A stretch of 64,000 bases of DNA from CAVWDU01 sp963840725 (GTDB lineage Bacteria > Pseudomonadota > Gammaproteobacteria > Pseudomonadales > Halieaceae): the NCBI GenBank assembly GCA_963840725.1, contig CAWIZY010000007.1:62001-126000 (forward strand), read 5' to 3'. This document shows positions 25,539-34,519 of the stretch, piece after piece. How positions within the stretch are numbered: position 1 is the first letter of the stretch; the number at the start of each line of letters is the position of its first letter. Position numbers and translations under genes: made by a program. Below the pieces are notes generated by a model. The model saw only the letters and a list, made by a program, of their open reading frames with translations, ran no database searches and was not told the origin of the DNA.

Positions 25539-26429
25539 ATGTCCGAAACAGGCTTGATACAGATTCTCGAAGGCGCTCTGCTGGCCGCCGGTAAGCCGCT
25601 GACGGTCGCCCAGCTCGAGGACCTTTTTGAGGACCAGGCGAGACCTGGCAAAGAGGCGATCAAAGCGGCCCTGGCGGAGATTGCGGGGCGCTGTGAGGAT
25701 CGTGGGTTTGAGCTGACAGAGGTAGCGAGTGGTTTCCGTTTTCAGGTGCGCCAGAGTCTGAGCCCCTGGGTGGCACGCCTGTGGCACGAGCGTCCCCAGA
25801 AGTACTCCAGGGCATTGTTGGAGACCCTCGCATTGATCGCCTACCGACAACCTATAACCCGCGGTGAGATTGAAGAAATCCGGGGCGTGGCAGTCAGCAG
25901 TAATATTATCAAGACCTTACATGAGCGCGAGTGGATTCGGGTTGTCGGCCACCGCGATGTGCCCGGGCGCCCGGCTATGTACGCGACAACCCGCCAGTTT
26001 CTGGATTACTTCAGCCTGAAGAGCCTGGACCAGTTGCCGGCATTGGCCGAGATCCGTGACCTGGAAACACTCAATGCGGAGCTGGGCTTCAATGAACCAT
26101 TGCCGGAGAGTCTGGTTCAGGACGCGCCGGGCGGCGAGCCGGATGGAGGCAGTGTTGATGATGCTGACTCTGCGCCGGGTTTGACGCTGGTCGGTGGCCG
26201 AGACCACAAACCCGATGTCTCCCTCGAGGAATTGTCTGCTGTTGGATTGGCAGCCGGCAGTGCAGTTCATGACGTGAGCCCGGCGACGGACCTGGACGTC
26301 GAATCGGCCGCAGCTGTTGAGGGTGAGGGTGAGACTGAGCGGACTGCGGGAACCGCCGCATCCCAGTCGGATGAGTTGCCTGCCGAGGACGAAACAGCGG
26401 CAGATACCCAGCCTGAGTCACGACATTGA
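25539..26429 (+). CDS. scpB: segregation and condensation protein B
   Basis: 296 residues: two winged-helix domains (about 5-160) with KYSRALLETLALIAYRQPITRGEIEEIRG and a C-terminal conserved end LDYFSLKSLDQLP. After residue 195 follows a roughly 100-residue acidic, low-complexity tail, longer than in E. coli relatives but common in marine gammaproteobacteria. GGAG precedes the ATG and overlaps the end of scpA. Works with ScpA and SMC in chromosome organisation. Confidence 0.92.
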   Translation: MSETGLIQILEGALLAAGKPLTVAQLEDLFEDQARPGKEAIKAALAEIAGRCEDRGFELTEVASGFRFQVRQSLSPWVARLWHERPQKYSRALLETLALIAYRQPITRGEIEEIRGVAVSSNIIKTLHEREWIRVVGHRDVPGRPAMYATTRQFLDYFSLKSLDQLPALAEIRDLETLNAELGFNEPLPESLVQDAPGGEPDGGSVDDADSAPGLTLVGGRDHKPDVSLEELSAVGLAAGSAVHDVSPATDLDVESAAAVEGEGETERTAGTAASQSDELPAEDETAADTQPESRH

Positions 26430-26442
26430 GATGGGGTAAATA

Positions 26443-27336
26443 GTGCAGAAAACGCGACCGGACACACCCGACGAAACCGCGGGCGATGGCCCCGCTGCCA
26501 AGGGTGAGAAACTGCAGAAGGTGCTGGCGCGCACCGGACTGGGGTCACGGCGCGAGATGGAGCGCTGGATAGAGAGTGGCCGCGTGACGGTGGATGGCAA
26601 AATTGCCGGCCTCGGCGCACGGGTCGATGTGCGGGCCCGGATCAGCATCGACGGGAAACCCCTGCGCGCAGCGCCCGCCGAGCACACGCGATGTATCATT
26701 TACCATAAACCGGTTGGCGAGGTCTGCTCACGCAGTGATCCTCAGGGCCGCCGTACCGTCTTCGAGCGTTTGCCCAAGCTAAAAAGTGGGCGCTGGATAT
26801 CGATTGGTCGCCTGGATTACAACACATCGGGCCTGCTGCTGTTCACCACTGACGGAGAGCTCGCCAACGCGCTCATGCACCCTTCGGCCAACATCGAGCG
26901 AGAGTACATGGTGCGGGTGATGGGCGAGGTTGAAGAGGCGCAATTGCAGCGAATGCTGGAAGGCGTGATGCTGGAAGACGGTGTGGCCCGGTTTACCGAT
27001 ATCCAGGATGGTGGAGGTGACGGCATTAACCGCTGGTTCTACGTGGTGTTGATGGAAGGGCGCAATCGCGAGGTTAGACGACTTTGGGAGTCTCAGGGGC
27101 TGACCGTGTCGCGGCTCAAGCGGGTTCGGTACGGTGATGTTTTTATTCCATCTAAGGTCAAGCAGGGCCAGTGGCTGGAATTGGAATCCAAAGAAATGAA
27201 GAGCTTGTATCGGCTTGCGGGCCTGCCGCCCAAATCCTTGCAGAAAAGCAGCGGTAAAGAACGTCAGGTCATGGAACGTCAATTCAACAAGCGTCAGGGG
27301 CCAGGTGGCGGTGGTCGTCGCCCCGCCAAGCGTTAG
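26443..27336 (+). CDS. rluB: 23S rRNA pseudouridine(2605) synthase
   Basis: 297 residues: S4 RNA-binding domain (KLQKVLARTGLGSRREMERW), then the RsuA-family catalytic motif IGRLDYNTSGLLLFTTDGE with the essential Asp, and GRNREVRRLWESQGLTVSRLKR. A basic, Gly/Lys-rich tail (QGPGGGGRRPAKR) is typical of RluB. GTG start after TGGGGTAAATA, 13 bp behind scpB; scpA-scpB-rluB is a common operon. Confidence 0.92.
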   Translation: MQKTRPDTPDETAGDGPAAKGEKLQKVLARTGLGSRREMERWIESGRVTVDGKIAGLGARVDVRARISIDGKPLRAAPAEHTRCIIYHKPVGEVCSRSDPQGRRTVFERLPKLKSGRWISIGRLDYNTSGLLLFTTDGELANALMHPSANIEREYMVRVMGEVEEAQLQRMLEGVMLEDGVARFTDIQDGGGDGINRWFYVVLMEGRNREVRRLWESQGLTVSRLKRVRYGDVFIPSKVKQGQWLELESKEMKSLYRLAGLPPKSLQKSSGKERQVMERQFNKRQGPGGGGRRPAKR

Positions 27337-27373
27337 GGCGCCTTGATTGCGGGTTTGCCTGAAAGCCTGAGCC
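27336..27373. repeat. fragment related to the MITE interior (REP-like)
   Basis: The stretch after the rluB stop (GGCGCCTTGATTGCGGGTTT and then GCCTGAAAGCCTGAGC) matches element positions 8178-8214 with only a few differences. It lies between the convergent rluB and yciK stop codons. Confidence 0.7.
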
Positions 27374-27380
27374 CCGCTCC

Positions 27381-28139
27381 TTACTGGGCGTCAAAACTCT
27401 TGCCATTTTCGTCAGCACTGTCTTCGCCCATCAGGTAGAGATAGGCGTTCATGATGTCTTCGGGGCCGGGGTTCGTGGTGGGCTGTTCTGCGGGGTAAGC
27501 GCTCCGTCGCATTGCGGTATTGGTGGCGCCGGGGTTGATGCAATTGACGCGCACTCTGGATGTATTTTCCAACTCACTGGCCAGCACTTGAACCAGCCCC
27601 TCGGTGGCGAACTTGGAGACAGCATACGCACCCCAGAACGCTTTGCCCGTGCGACCGACGCCCGAAGAGGTGAAAACCAGTGACGCAGTGGGCGCGGCCT
27701 GTAAGAGCGGTAGCAAGTGCCGGGTAAGCAGGAAGGCTCCGTTGACGTTGACCTGCATGACCCTTTGCCACTCGCTGTAGGTAGCACTCTCGATCGGGCG
27801 TCTCTCCCCCAGTATCCCGGCGTTGTGCAGCAGTCCGTCCAGATGGCCGAACGCTGCGGTCAACTCTGCAGCGAGGCGAGCGCACTCCGCTTCGGTTGCG
27901 TGTTCCAGATCCAGTTCTATAATGGCAGCCTTGGGTGCGCCGGCCGCCTCAATCGCATCGTACACCTCCTCAAGCTTACTGCCCGTTCGCCCCAGCAGCA
28001 GCACCGTGGCGCCGGCTGCCGCATAGGCCTGTGCGGCGGCCCGACCGATCCCGTCACCGGCCCCGGTCACGAGAATGGTTTTTCCCTCCAGCAGCGCTTC
28101 CGCCGGTGCATAGTGGCTGGGAATAGCGAAGGTCTGCAT
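27381..28139 (-). CDS. yciK: YciK-family short-chain dehydrogenase/reductase
   Basis: 252 residues: NADP-binding turn TILVTGAGDGIGRAAA, the NAG motif LLHNAGILGERRP and the active site S (VFTSSGVGR) and YxxxK (YAVSKFA). The substrate is not known. It heads a set (yciK, mupP, ubiG, mtaD) conserved in the same order in Pseudomonas; 23 bp separate it from mupP. Confidence 0.88.
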   Translation of the reverse strand: MQTFAIPSHYAPAEALLEGKTILVTGAGDGIGRAAAQAYAAAGATVLLLGRTGSKLEEVYDAIEAAGAPKAAIIELDLEHATEAECARLAAELTAAFGHLDGLLHNAGILGERRPIESATYSEWQRVMQVNVNGAFLLTRHLLPLLQAAPTASLVFTSSGVGRTGKAFWGAYAVSKFATEGLVQVLASELENTSRVRVNCINPGATNTAMRRSAYPAEQPTTNPGPEDIMNAYLYLMGEDSADENGKSFDAQ

Positions 28140-28162
28140 CGCAGCGGTCTCCTGATAGCGGG

Positions 28163-28834
28163 TTAGGTTGGCAGCAGCAGGTTCATCAGCTCCGTACTGC
28201 AGTTGACCGTGGCACTGGCGCCCCAGCGGTCGAGGTCCTCATCCGGGTGAATATAGCCATAGCCCGCAGTGATGGTATACATACCGGCATTGCGCCCGGC
28301 CTGAATATCGCGGAGATGGTCGCCGACATAAATAGCCTGATGAGGTGCGCAATCCAGTTCACGACAGTTTCGGTAGAGCGATTCCGGGTGTGGCTTGCGC
28401 TCAGCGACGTCATCTGAGCAAACAACAGAGTCGGGCGGCGGAGTGAGCGCCAGTTTTGCCAGCAGCGGCTCGGTGAACCTGCGTGGCTTATTAGTGGCGA
28501 TGCCCCAGCGGATGCCGCGTTCCGCCAACGCCGTCAGCAGTGTCGATAGCCCTGGATACAGGCTTGCGTTGGTGCCAAGCTCTGCGCTATAGAATTCGAG
28601 CAGGCGCTCTCTCTCCGTTTCAAACTCAGGTGCCGAGTCCGGCAAACCCAGGGCCAGAGTCACCAGTGATGCGGCACCATTGGAGACGCTGGCACGAATT
28701 GCCTGGGCATCCACTGCCGGCCGTTGATGGTATGCCAGCAGCGCTTGAACTGCGACGACGAACTCGTCGGCGGTATCAACAAGTGTGCCGTCGAGATCAA
28801 AAATCACCGCCCGAAGGTCATCAGGTTTTTTCAT
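28163..28834 (-). CDS. mupP: HAD phosphatase, N-acetylmuramic acid 6-phosphate phosphatase type
   Basis: 223 residues, HAD superfamily: nucleophile motif VIFDLDGTLVDT, motif II GIATNKP, Lys and motif IV YVGDHLRDIQAG. By sequence alone it could be called phosphoglycolate phosphatase (Gph). The gene order (between ubiG and yciK) is that of Pseudomonas mupP, whose product dephosphorylates MurNAc 6-phosphate in cell-wall recycling. Its ATG overlaps the ubiG stop by 4 bp. Confidence 0.85.
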   Translation of the reverse strand: MKKPDDLRAVIFDLDGTLVDTADEFVVAVQALLAYHQRPAVDAQAIRASVSNGAASLVTLALGLPDSAPEFETERERLLEFYSAELGTNASLYPGLSTLLTALAERGIRWGIATNKPRRFTEPLLAKLALTPPPDSVVCSDDVAERKPHPESLYRNCRELDCAPHQAIYVGDHLRDIQAGRNAGMYTITAGYGYIHPDEDLDRWGASATVNCSTELMNLLLPT

Positions 28835-29544
28835 TGGGCGGGCCGGGTGGCGTGCACCATGTAGTTCACTGACACGTCGTTTTCTTCGAGTCGATACTCT
28901 CCGGTGAGTGGATTGTAGGTGAGGCCGGTCATGCCCTGCAGCGCCAGACCGGTGGCCCTGATCCAGCCGGCCAACTCAGAGGGTTTTATGAACCGGGCAT
29001 ATTCATGGGTGCCGACTGGCAGCATGCGCAGCAGATGCTCGGCACCGACAATCGCGAATAAAAACGACTTGGGATTTCGGTTCAGCGTCGAGAAGTAAAC
29101 ACTGCCGCCCGGCTTTACCAGCTCGGAACAGGCTTTGACGACAGCGCCGGGGTCCGGCACGTGCTCCAGCATCTCCAGGCAACAGACGATATCGAATTGC
29201 CGGGGTGCCTCACTGGCTAACTGCTCGGCCGTTGACTGGTGGTATTTTACCTCCAGCCCCGCATCACGCTGATGCTCCCGGGCCACGGACAGGGGTGCCT
29301 CGCCCATGTCTATGCCGGTGACCAGCGCCCCGCGCTGAGCCATGGATTCAGCGAGGATACCGCCACCGCAGCCGACATCAACCAGCTCCTTGCCGGCCAC
29401 GGGCGAATGCAGATCAATGTAATTTGCGCGCAGCGGGTTGATGCGGTGCAAGGGCTGAAACTCACCTTCGGGGTCCCACCAGCGCGAAGCCAGGGACTCA
29501 AACTTGGCGATTTCCTGTGGGTCAAAATTCAATTCCTTGTTCAT
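28831..29544 (-). CDS. ubiG: bifunctional ubiquinone O-methyltransferase
   Basis: 237 residues: starts MNKELNFDPQEIAKFESLASRWWDP (conserved), SAM-binding LVDVGCGGGILAESMA, CLEMLEHVPDP and YFSTLNRNPKSFLFAIVGAEH. UbiG performs both O-methylations in ubiquinone synthesis. The ATG at 29544 is chosen over 29568 by family alignment and overlaps the mtaD stop by 4 bp. Confidence 0.95.
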   Translation of the reverse strand: MNKELNFDPQEIAKFESLASRWWDPEGEFQPLHRINPLRANYIDLHSPVAGKELVDVGCGGGILAESMAQRGALVTGIDMGEAPLSVAREHQRDAGLEVKYHQSTAEQLASEAPRQFDIVCCLEMLEHVPDPGAVVKACSELVKPGGSVYFSTLNRNPKSFLFAIVGAEHLLRMLPVGTHEYARFIKPSELAGWIRATGLALQGMTGLTYNPLTGEYRLEENDVSVNYMVHATRPAQ

Positions 29545-30866
29545 GATTTCGCTATCCTGACTTGCCACTGCTGCACCCGCTGCAGCAGATTGTTGAGGTC
29601 ATGTCCGATCAGGCGTCGCGCTTCCATCACCGGTGTTCCGTCGATCCAGCTGTGGGTGACCTGGCTCGCGGAAGCGGCGTAAACCAGCTGTGACAAGGGG
29701 TGATAAAGTGGCTGGGTTTCCGGTTGGCTCAGGTCTACAGCGATCATGTCGGCGCGTTTGCCGGGCTCCAGGCTGCCAACCAGGTCAGCCAGCCCCAGCG
29801 CTCTGGCGCCGCAAATGGTCGCCATTGACAGGGCACGCGAGGCCGGCAGTGCCGTGGCGTCGGCGGAACGTAGTTTGGCGAGCAGTGCGGCTGTCTGCAG
29901 CTCGCCGAACATATTCAAATCGTTATTGCTGGCAGCACTGTCGGTCCCCAGTGCGACATTGATGCCGGCGTCCTGCAGACGGTTGACGGGACAGCAGCCC
30001 GATGCCAGTTTCATATTGGATTGGGGGCAATGAATGACGTGGGCGCCCGACTGGGCCAACAGTGCAATGTCCTGATCCCCGAGGTCGGTCATGTGGACAC
30101 ATTGGGTTCGCGGGCCCAGCAGGCCCAGACGGTTGAGCATATCCAGCGGTCGCTCGCCGGAGTGCTCGACTGCCATCAATACCTCACTGGCAGTCTCGTG
30201 CAGGTGGATATGCACCGGGAGGTCAAGCTCGGCTGCCAGCGTGGAAATCTTGGTCAGATTGGCCTCGGAGACAGTGTAGGGTGCGTGAGGGCCGAATACG
30301 ACAGTGATTCTTGGATCGTGCTTGTATTGGTCCCGAAGTGCCAGGCCTTTGCTGATATATTCGTCAGCGTCGCGGGCCCAGATTGTTGGGAAGTCAAAAA
30401 CGGGAAATGTGATTTGACAGCGCATGCCCATGGCGCCGGCCACATCGGCGCAGACGTCGGGAAAGAAGTACATATCACTGAAGGTGGTGGTACCGCTGCG
30501 GAGCATTTCGGTGATCGCCAGCTCCACACCAACGCGGACAAACTCGGCGCTCATGTGTTGACTCTCTGCCGGCCAGATGTGCTCCTCCAACCAGGGCATC
30601 AGCGGCAGGTCGTCTGCATAGCCCCGCAGCAGGGTCATGGCCGCATGTCCGTGGGCGTTGATGAGGCCCGGTAGCAAAGCGTGACCGGGTAACTCCAGCT
30701 CGTTGCCGGCGCTGATTGCTTGCGCTTCCCCGCGCGGCAGCAGCGCGCTGACGCAGCCATCTCGCAGCGCGATACTGTAGTCCTCCAGCACGACACCCTC
30801 GGGCACCACTGGAATGATCCAGCCGGGGTGGATGAGAGTGTCCACGGAATCGGGGAGGTCGCTCAT
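29541..30866 (-). CDS. mtaD: 5-methylthioadenosine/S-adenosylhomocysteine deaminase-type amidohydrolase
   Basis: 441 residues of the TRZ/ATZ amidohydrolase family: metal ligands in INAHGHAAMTLLRGYADDLPL, HIHLHETASE, VHMTDLGDQD and the Asp of LGTDSAASNNDLNMFGE. The Pseudomonas orthologue next to ubiG deaminates methylthioadenosine. The enzyme acts in the cytoplasm in purine/methylthio salvage. First gene of the minus-strand mtaD-ubiG-mupP-yciK operon, with 4-bp overlaps. Confidence 0.88.
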   Translation of the reverse strand: MSDLPDSVDTLIHPGWIIPVVPEGVVLEDYSIALRDGCVSALLPRGEAQAISAGNELELPGHALLPGLINAHGHAAMTLLRGYADDLPLMPWLEEHIWPAESQHMSAEFVRVGVELAITEMLRSGTTTFSDMYFFPDVCADVAGAMGMRCQITFPVFDFPTIWARDADEYISKGLALRDQYKHDPRITVVFGPHAPYTVSEANLTKISTLAAELDLPVHIHLHETASEVLMAVEHSGERPLDMLNRLGLLGPRTQCVHMTDLGDQDIALLAQSGAHVIHCPQSNMKLASGCCPVNRLQDAGINVALGTDSAASNNDLNMFGELQTAALLAKLRSADATALPASRALSMATICGARALGLADLVGSLEPGKRADMIAVDLSQPETQPLYHPLSQLVYAASASQVTHSWIDGTPVMEARRLIGHDLNNLLQRVQQWQVRIAKS

Positions 30867-31030
30867 GTTGGGCTGGCTGTCCTTGTGTAGCCTCTATTCG
30901 ATGCTTCGTTCGACCAGCGGCTGCACTGGTTTTGCAGCGAATTGACTGATCGCCGCGCAGTATAACCGCAAATTGTCGCTGCGCGTCGTGCTGCGGGCTC
31001 AAAACCCGCTTGCAGCGGCTAAAAACATAG

Positions 31031-31056
31031 CGGAAATGCGCCGATTTCCGTATAAT
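31031..31056 (+). promoter_or_regulatory. inverted repeat abutting a consensus -10 box
   Basis: A perfect 7-bp inverted repeat (CGGAAAT, 6-bp spacer, ATTTCCG; 31031-31050) is directly followed by TATAAT (31051-31056). No good -35 hexamer exists at the expected distance, so the palindrome may be the site for a protein that represses or supports the promoter. The target transcript would run toward gyrA. Confidence 0.45.
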
Positions 31057-31384
31057 TGCGCGCTGGTGAGCGGAGGGTCTCTGGCCGCGGTGCGTTGCAT
31101 CAGGCGTCGGAGTCTGGTGGCGATATCTTTGAAGCTGGCGGCCCCTTTGAAGCGCCTGTGGAAAAGCCGGTCGAATAAGGTGGAATAGATTGTCGGACGG
31201 GTTAGAGCGACCGATGGTCATGCTTGATCAGGCCGGCGTCCCGGGCATCGCCGCAGGGCCTTAATCGGGCGCGGCGCAGTATATGCGGCCATAATAAACG
31301 GCGCCTGTGGTGCGCGGTGTGTGAATCCGGTGCGCGAGTCAGCTTCTTGAGTGAAAGGGGTGCTGCGAGAGCGCTGAGCAGCCT

Positions 31385-31467
31385 TTTTAGCTAGTAGCCA
31401 AACGATTTTAGCTAGTAGCCAAACGATTTTAGCTAGCAGCCAAAATTTAGTTAGTGGCAAAAATAAA
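31385..31467. repeat. 21-bp tandem repeat upstream of gyrA
   Basis: Two identical copies of TTTTAGCTAGTAGCCAAACGA (31385, 31406) are followed by two diverged copies. Each unit carries a TAGCTAG-like core. Confidence 0.85.
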
Positions 31468-31705
31468 GGTGCCTGCAAGGAGCGAGGTGGGGTGTATACG
31501 GCCTACCATCCTGCGCGTTTGTCCTCTTCAGCGATCTCTTTCGCTGCAGTTGTACTGGTTGCAGTCGGCGTCGCTTTAGGGGTGGGATCAGTCGGGCGTG
31601 GCGTCTGCCATAGACTTTTGGCATTGAGTTAGGGCTTCAGATTTTCGTGTCGCGATAGCGCTACACGAGGTTCGGGTAATAGTCAGACCAAGGAAACGCG
31701 TTTAA

Positions 31706-34420
31706 ATGGGTGACATCGCTAAAGAAATCGTCCCGGTTAACATTGAGGATGAACTGAAACAGTCTTATCTCGACTACGCCATGAGCGTTATCGTCGGCCG
31801 GGCTCTGCCCGATGTGCGAGATGGCCTCAAGCCTGTTCACCGGCGGGTACTGCACGCGATGAACGAGCTGAACAACGACTGGAATAAACCCTACAAAAAG
31901 TCAGCGCGGATTGTGGGTGATGTAATCGGTAAGTATCACCCTCATGGTGACTCGGCTGTTTACGATACCATTGTGCGGATGGCGCAACCGTTTTCCATGC
32001 GCTACATGTTGGTAGACGGGCAGGGAAATTTTGGTTCCGTAGATGGGGATTCGGCCGCAGCCATGCGGTATACCGAAATCCGCATGCAGAAAATCTCTCA
32101 TTCGATGCTGGCGGATCTTGATAAAGAGACGGTCGATTTTGTCGACAACTACGACGGCACCGAACAGATTCCGGCTGTTCTGCCTACCCGCATACCCACT
32201 CTCCTGGTGAATGGTTCCTCAGGTATCGCCGTAGGAATGGCCACCAACATTCCGCCCCACAACCTCACCGAGGTTATCAGTGGTGCGCTGGCGCTGATGA
32301 GGGATCCGGGTATTACGGTTGATGAGTTGATGGAGCACATCCCGGGACCAGATTTTCCCACCGGAGCCATCATCAACGGGCGTGCGGGGATTATTCAGGC
32401 CTACCGCACCGGTCGTGGTCGGATCTATGTGCGTGCCCGTGCCGAAGTCATTCATGACGAAAAGCGCGGCAAAGACATCATTCTTATCCACGAGATTCCC
32501 TATCAGCTCAACAAGGCGCGATTGATAGAGCGTATAGCGGAGCTGGTTAAAGAGAAAAAAATCGAGGGTATCACTGAACTGCGCGATGAGTCCGACAAGG
32601 ACGGCCTGCGTGTGGTGATAGAACTGCGGCGCGGTGAAATGGGCGACGTGGTGCTCAACAATTTGTACGCCCAGACCCAACTGCAGTCCGTTTTTGGCAT
32701 TAACATTGTCGCTCTGGTAGACGGGCAGCCAAAGATACTCAATCTCAAGCAGATTCTGGAAGCATTCATCCGGCATCGTCGCGAGGTGGTTACGAGGCGC
32801 ACGGTCTATCTACTGCGCAAGGCGAGAGAGCGGGGCCATGTGCTCGAAGGCTTGGCCATTGCGCTGAGTAATATTGACCCGGTGATTGAATTGATCAAAT
32901 CCTCACCGAGTGCCAGCGAGGCGCGTGAAAAGCTCATCGCCGAGGCTTGGGCTCCCGGCGATGTGATTGCCATGCTGGAGCGTGCCGGGCCCGATGCCTG
33001 TCGGCCTGAAGAGCTGGATCCTCGCTTCGGACTGCATGACGGTCTGTACCATTTGTCACCCGTGCAGGCGCAGGCGATTCTGGATCTGCGCCTGCACCGC
33101 TTGACGGGTTTGGAACATGAGAAGCTGCTCAATGAGTATCAGGAAAAGTTGGTGGAAATCGCAGATTTTCTCGACATACTCGCTGACCCTGACCGGCTAA
33201 AAATTGTCATCCGAGAAGAACTTGAGGAAATTGTTACTGAGTTTGGCGATGAAAGGCGTACGGAGATCACCGCGTCCCAGCACGACCTGACGGTAGAGGA
33301 TTTGATCACCGAAGAGGATCGCGTGGTGACTATCTCGCACGGCGGTTACGCGAAAACCCAGCCGCTCTCTGACTACCAGGCCCAGCGGCGCGGTGGCACG
33401 GGTAAATCGGCGACCGCGGTCAAGGACGAGGACTTTGTCGAGCATCTACTCATCGCAAGCACTCATGCGACCATCCTGTGTTTTTCCAATGTGGGCAAAG
33501 TCTACTGGCTGAAGGTTTTTCACATTCCCCTCGCGGGACGAAATTCCAGAGGCCGACCGATGGTAAATTTATTGCCACTGGAAGAGGGCGAGCGGGTGAC
33601 ATCCATCCTGCCTGTTGAAGAGTATCTGGACGACCATTACATTTTTATGGCAACCGCCAGCGGGACAGTGAAAAAGACTGCGCTGACTGACTTTGCACGC
33701 CAGCGCAGCGTCGGATTGCGTGCCATCGAACTCGATGAAGGCGACGTGCTGGTGGGTACCGCCATCACCCGCGGCGACTGTGACGTCATGCTCTTCAGCA
33801 GTGAGGGAAAAGCGGTGCGTTTCCGAGAAGGCGATGTGAGGGCCATGGGGCGCACGGCACGCGGTGTTCGCGGTATCCGTCTCGGCCAGGGGCATCAGAT
33901 GATTTCCCTGATTATTCCGGAGACCGAGGGAAGAGTGCTGACGGTGAGCGAAAACGGGTATGGGAAACGAACCGAAATCGATGAATTTCCAACCAAGGGC
34001 CGGGGCAATATGGGGGTCATCGCGATGTCCACCAGTGAGCGCAACGGTCGTCTTGTCGGTGCGATTCAGGTGTTTGACGGTGATGAACTGATGTTAATTT
34101 CCAATCAGGGCACCATGGTGCGCACCCGCGCCGAAGAGGTCTCTGTGTTGGGGCGTAACACGCAGGGCGTGCGTGTTATTCGTACCAAGGATGATGAGAC
34201 CCTGGTCGGTGTGGAGCGTATCGATGAGCCCGAACCCGAAGCTGAAATAGGCGTCGAAGCCGAGGCGGGATCTGCCCCTGGCGAAGCCGCGACAGCTGAC
34301 GGCATTGACTCAGTCGGCGATGCAGAGAATGACGGGGCCGCAGACGAAGGTGCTATCGGAGGAGATGGTATTAAAGGAGACGGTACCGAAGAAGACGGTA
34401 CCGAAGACGATGGGGCCTGA
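31706..34420 (+). CDS. gyrA: DNA gyrase subunit A
   Basis: 904 residues. The breakage-reunion domain contains the quinolone-resistance region KYHPHGDSAVYDTIVRMAQ with wild-type Ser83 and Asp87 and the catalytic Tyr122 (MRYTEIR); the GyrA-box reads QRRGGTG. Six beta-pinwheel blades follow (for example GRPMVNLLPLEEGERV, RGVRGIRLGQGHQM). After about residue 840 comes an acidic, repetitive tail rich in GDG, EDG and DDG, longer than in E. coli. With GyrB it introduces negative supercoils. Long upstream region; serC follows 99 bp downstream. Confidence 0.98.
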   Translation: MGDIAKEIVPVNIEDELKQSYLDYAMSVIVGRALPDVRDGLKPVHRRVLHAMNELNNDWNKPYKKSARIVGDVIGKYHPHGDSAVYDTIVRMAQPFSMRYMLVDGQGNFGSVDGDSAAAMRYTEIRMQKISHSMLADLDKETVDFVDNYDGTEQIPAVLPTRIPTLLVNGSSGIAVGMATNIPPHNLTEVISGALALMRDPGITVDELMEHIPGPDFPTGAIINGRAGIIQAYRTGRGRIYVRARAEVIHDEKRGKDIILIHEIPYQLNKARLIERIAELVKEKKIEGITELRDESDKDGLRVVIELRRGEMGDVVLNNLYAQTQLQSVFGINIVALVDGQPKILNLKQILEAFIRHRREVVTRRTVYLLRKARERGHVLEGLAIALSNIDPVIELIKSSPSASEAREKLIAEAWAPGDVIAMLERAGPDACRPEELDPRFGLHDGLYHLSPVQAQAILDLRLHRLTGLEHEKLLNEYQEKLVEIADFLDILADPDRLKIVIREELEEIVTEFGDERRTEITASQHDLTVEDLITEEDRVVTISHGGYAKTQPLSDYQAQRRGGTGKSATAVKDEDFVEHLLIASTHATILCFSNVGKVYWLKVFHIPLAGRNSRGRPMVNLLPLEEGERVTSILPVEEYLDDHYIFMATASGTVKKTALTDFARQRSVGLRAIELDEGDVLVGTAITRGDCDVMLFSSEGKAVRFREGDVRAMGRTARGVRGIRLGQGHQMISLIIPETEGRVLTVSENGYGKRTEIDEFPTKGRGNMGVIAMSTSERNGRLVGAIQVFDGDELMLISNQGTMVRTRAEEVSVLGRNTQGVRVIRTKDDETLVGVERIDEPEPEAEIGVEAEAGSAPGEAATADGIDSVGDAENDGAADEGAIGGDGIKGDGTEEDGTEDDGA

Positions 34421-34519
34421 AACGACCGGGTCAAAGGCGATTCACAAGGCAACTGAAACGAGTGCGTAGCAACTGGCGATGGCTAGTCCCGGAACAACAG
34501 CTATGAGGAAGGTGGAATA

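Larger units (their letters stand above)
30867..31705. other. 839-bp intergenic region upstream of gyrA
   Basis: No gene could be supported. It contains a palindrome next to a TATAAT box (31031-31056), a 21-bp tandem repeat (31385-31467) and, just before gyrA, the AAGGAAA ribosome binding site at about 31691. Both the divergent mtaD operon and gyrA must be driven from here. Short minus-strand frames over the repeat encode only repeated LLAKIVW and are not considered genes. Confidence 0.6.

Noticed and set aside
31385..31467. Possible CRISPR array
   Set aside because: Units are directly adjacent 21-mers without unique spacers, and no cas genes are present.
31218..31478. Minus-strand frame with repeated LLAKIVW
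   Set aside because: Produced solely by the 21-bp repeat; no ribosome site and no homologous pattern.
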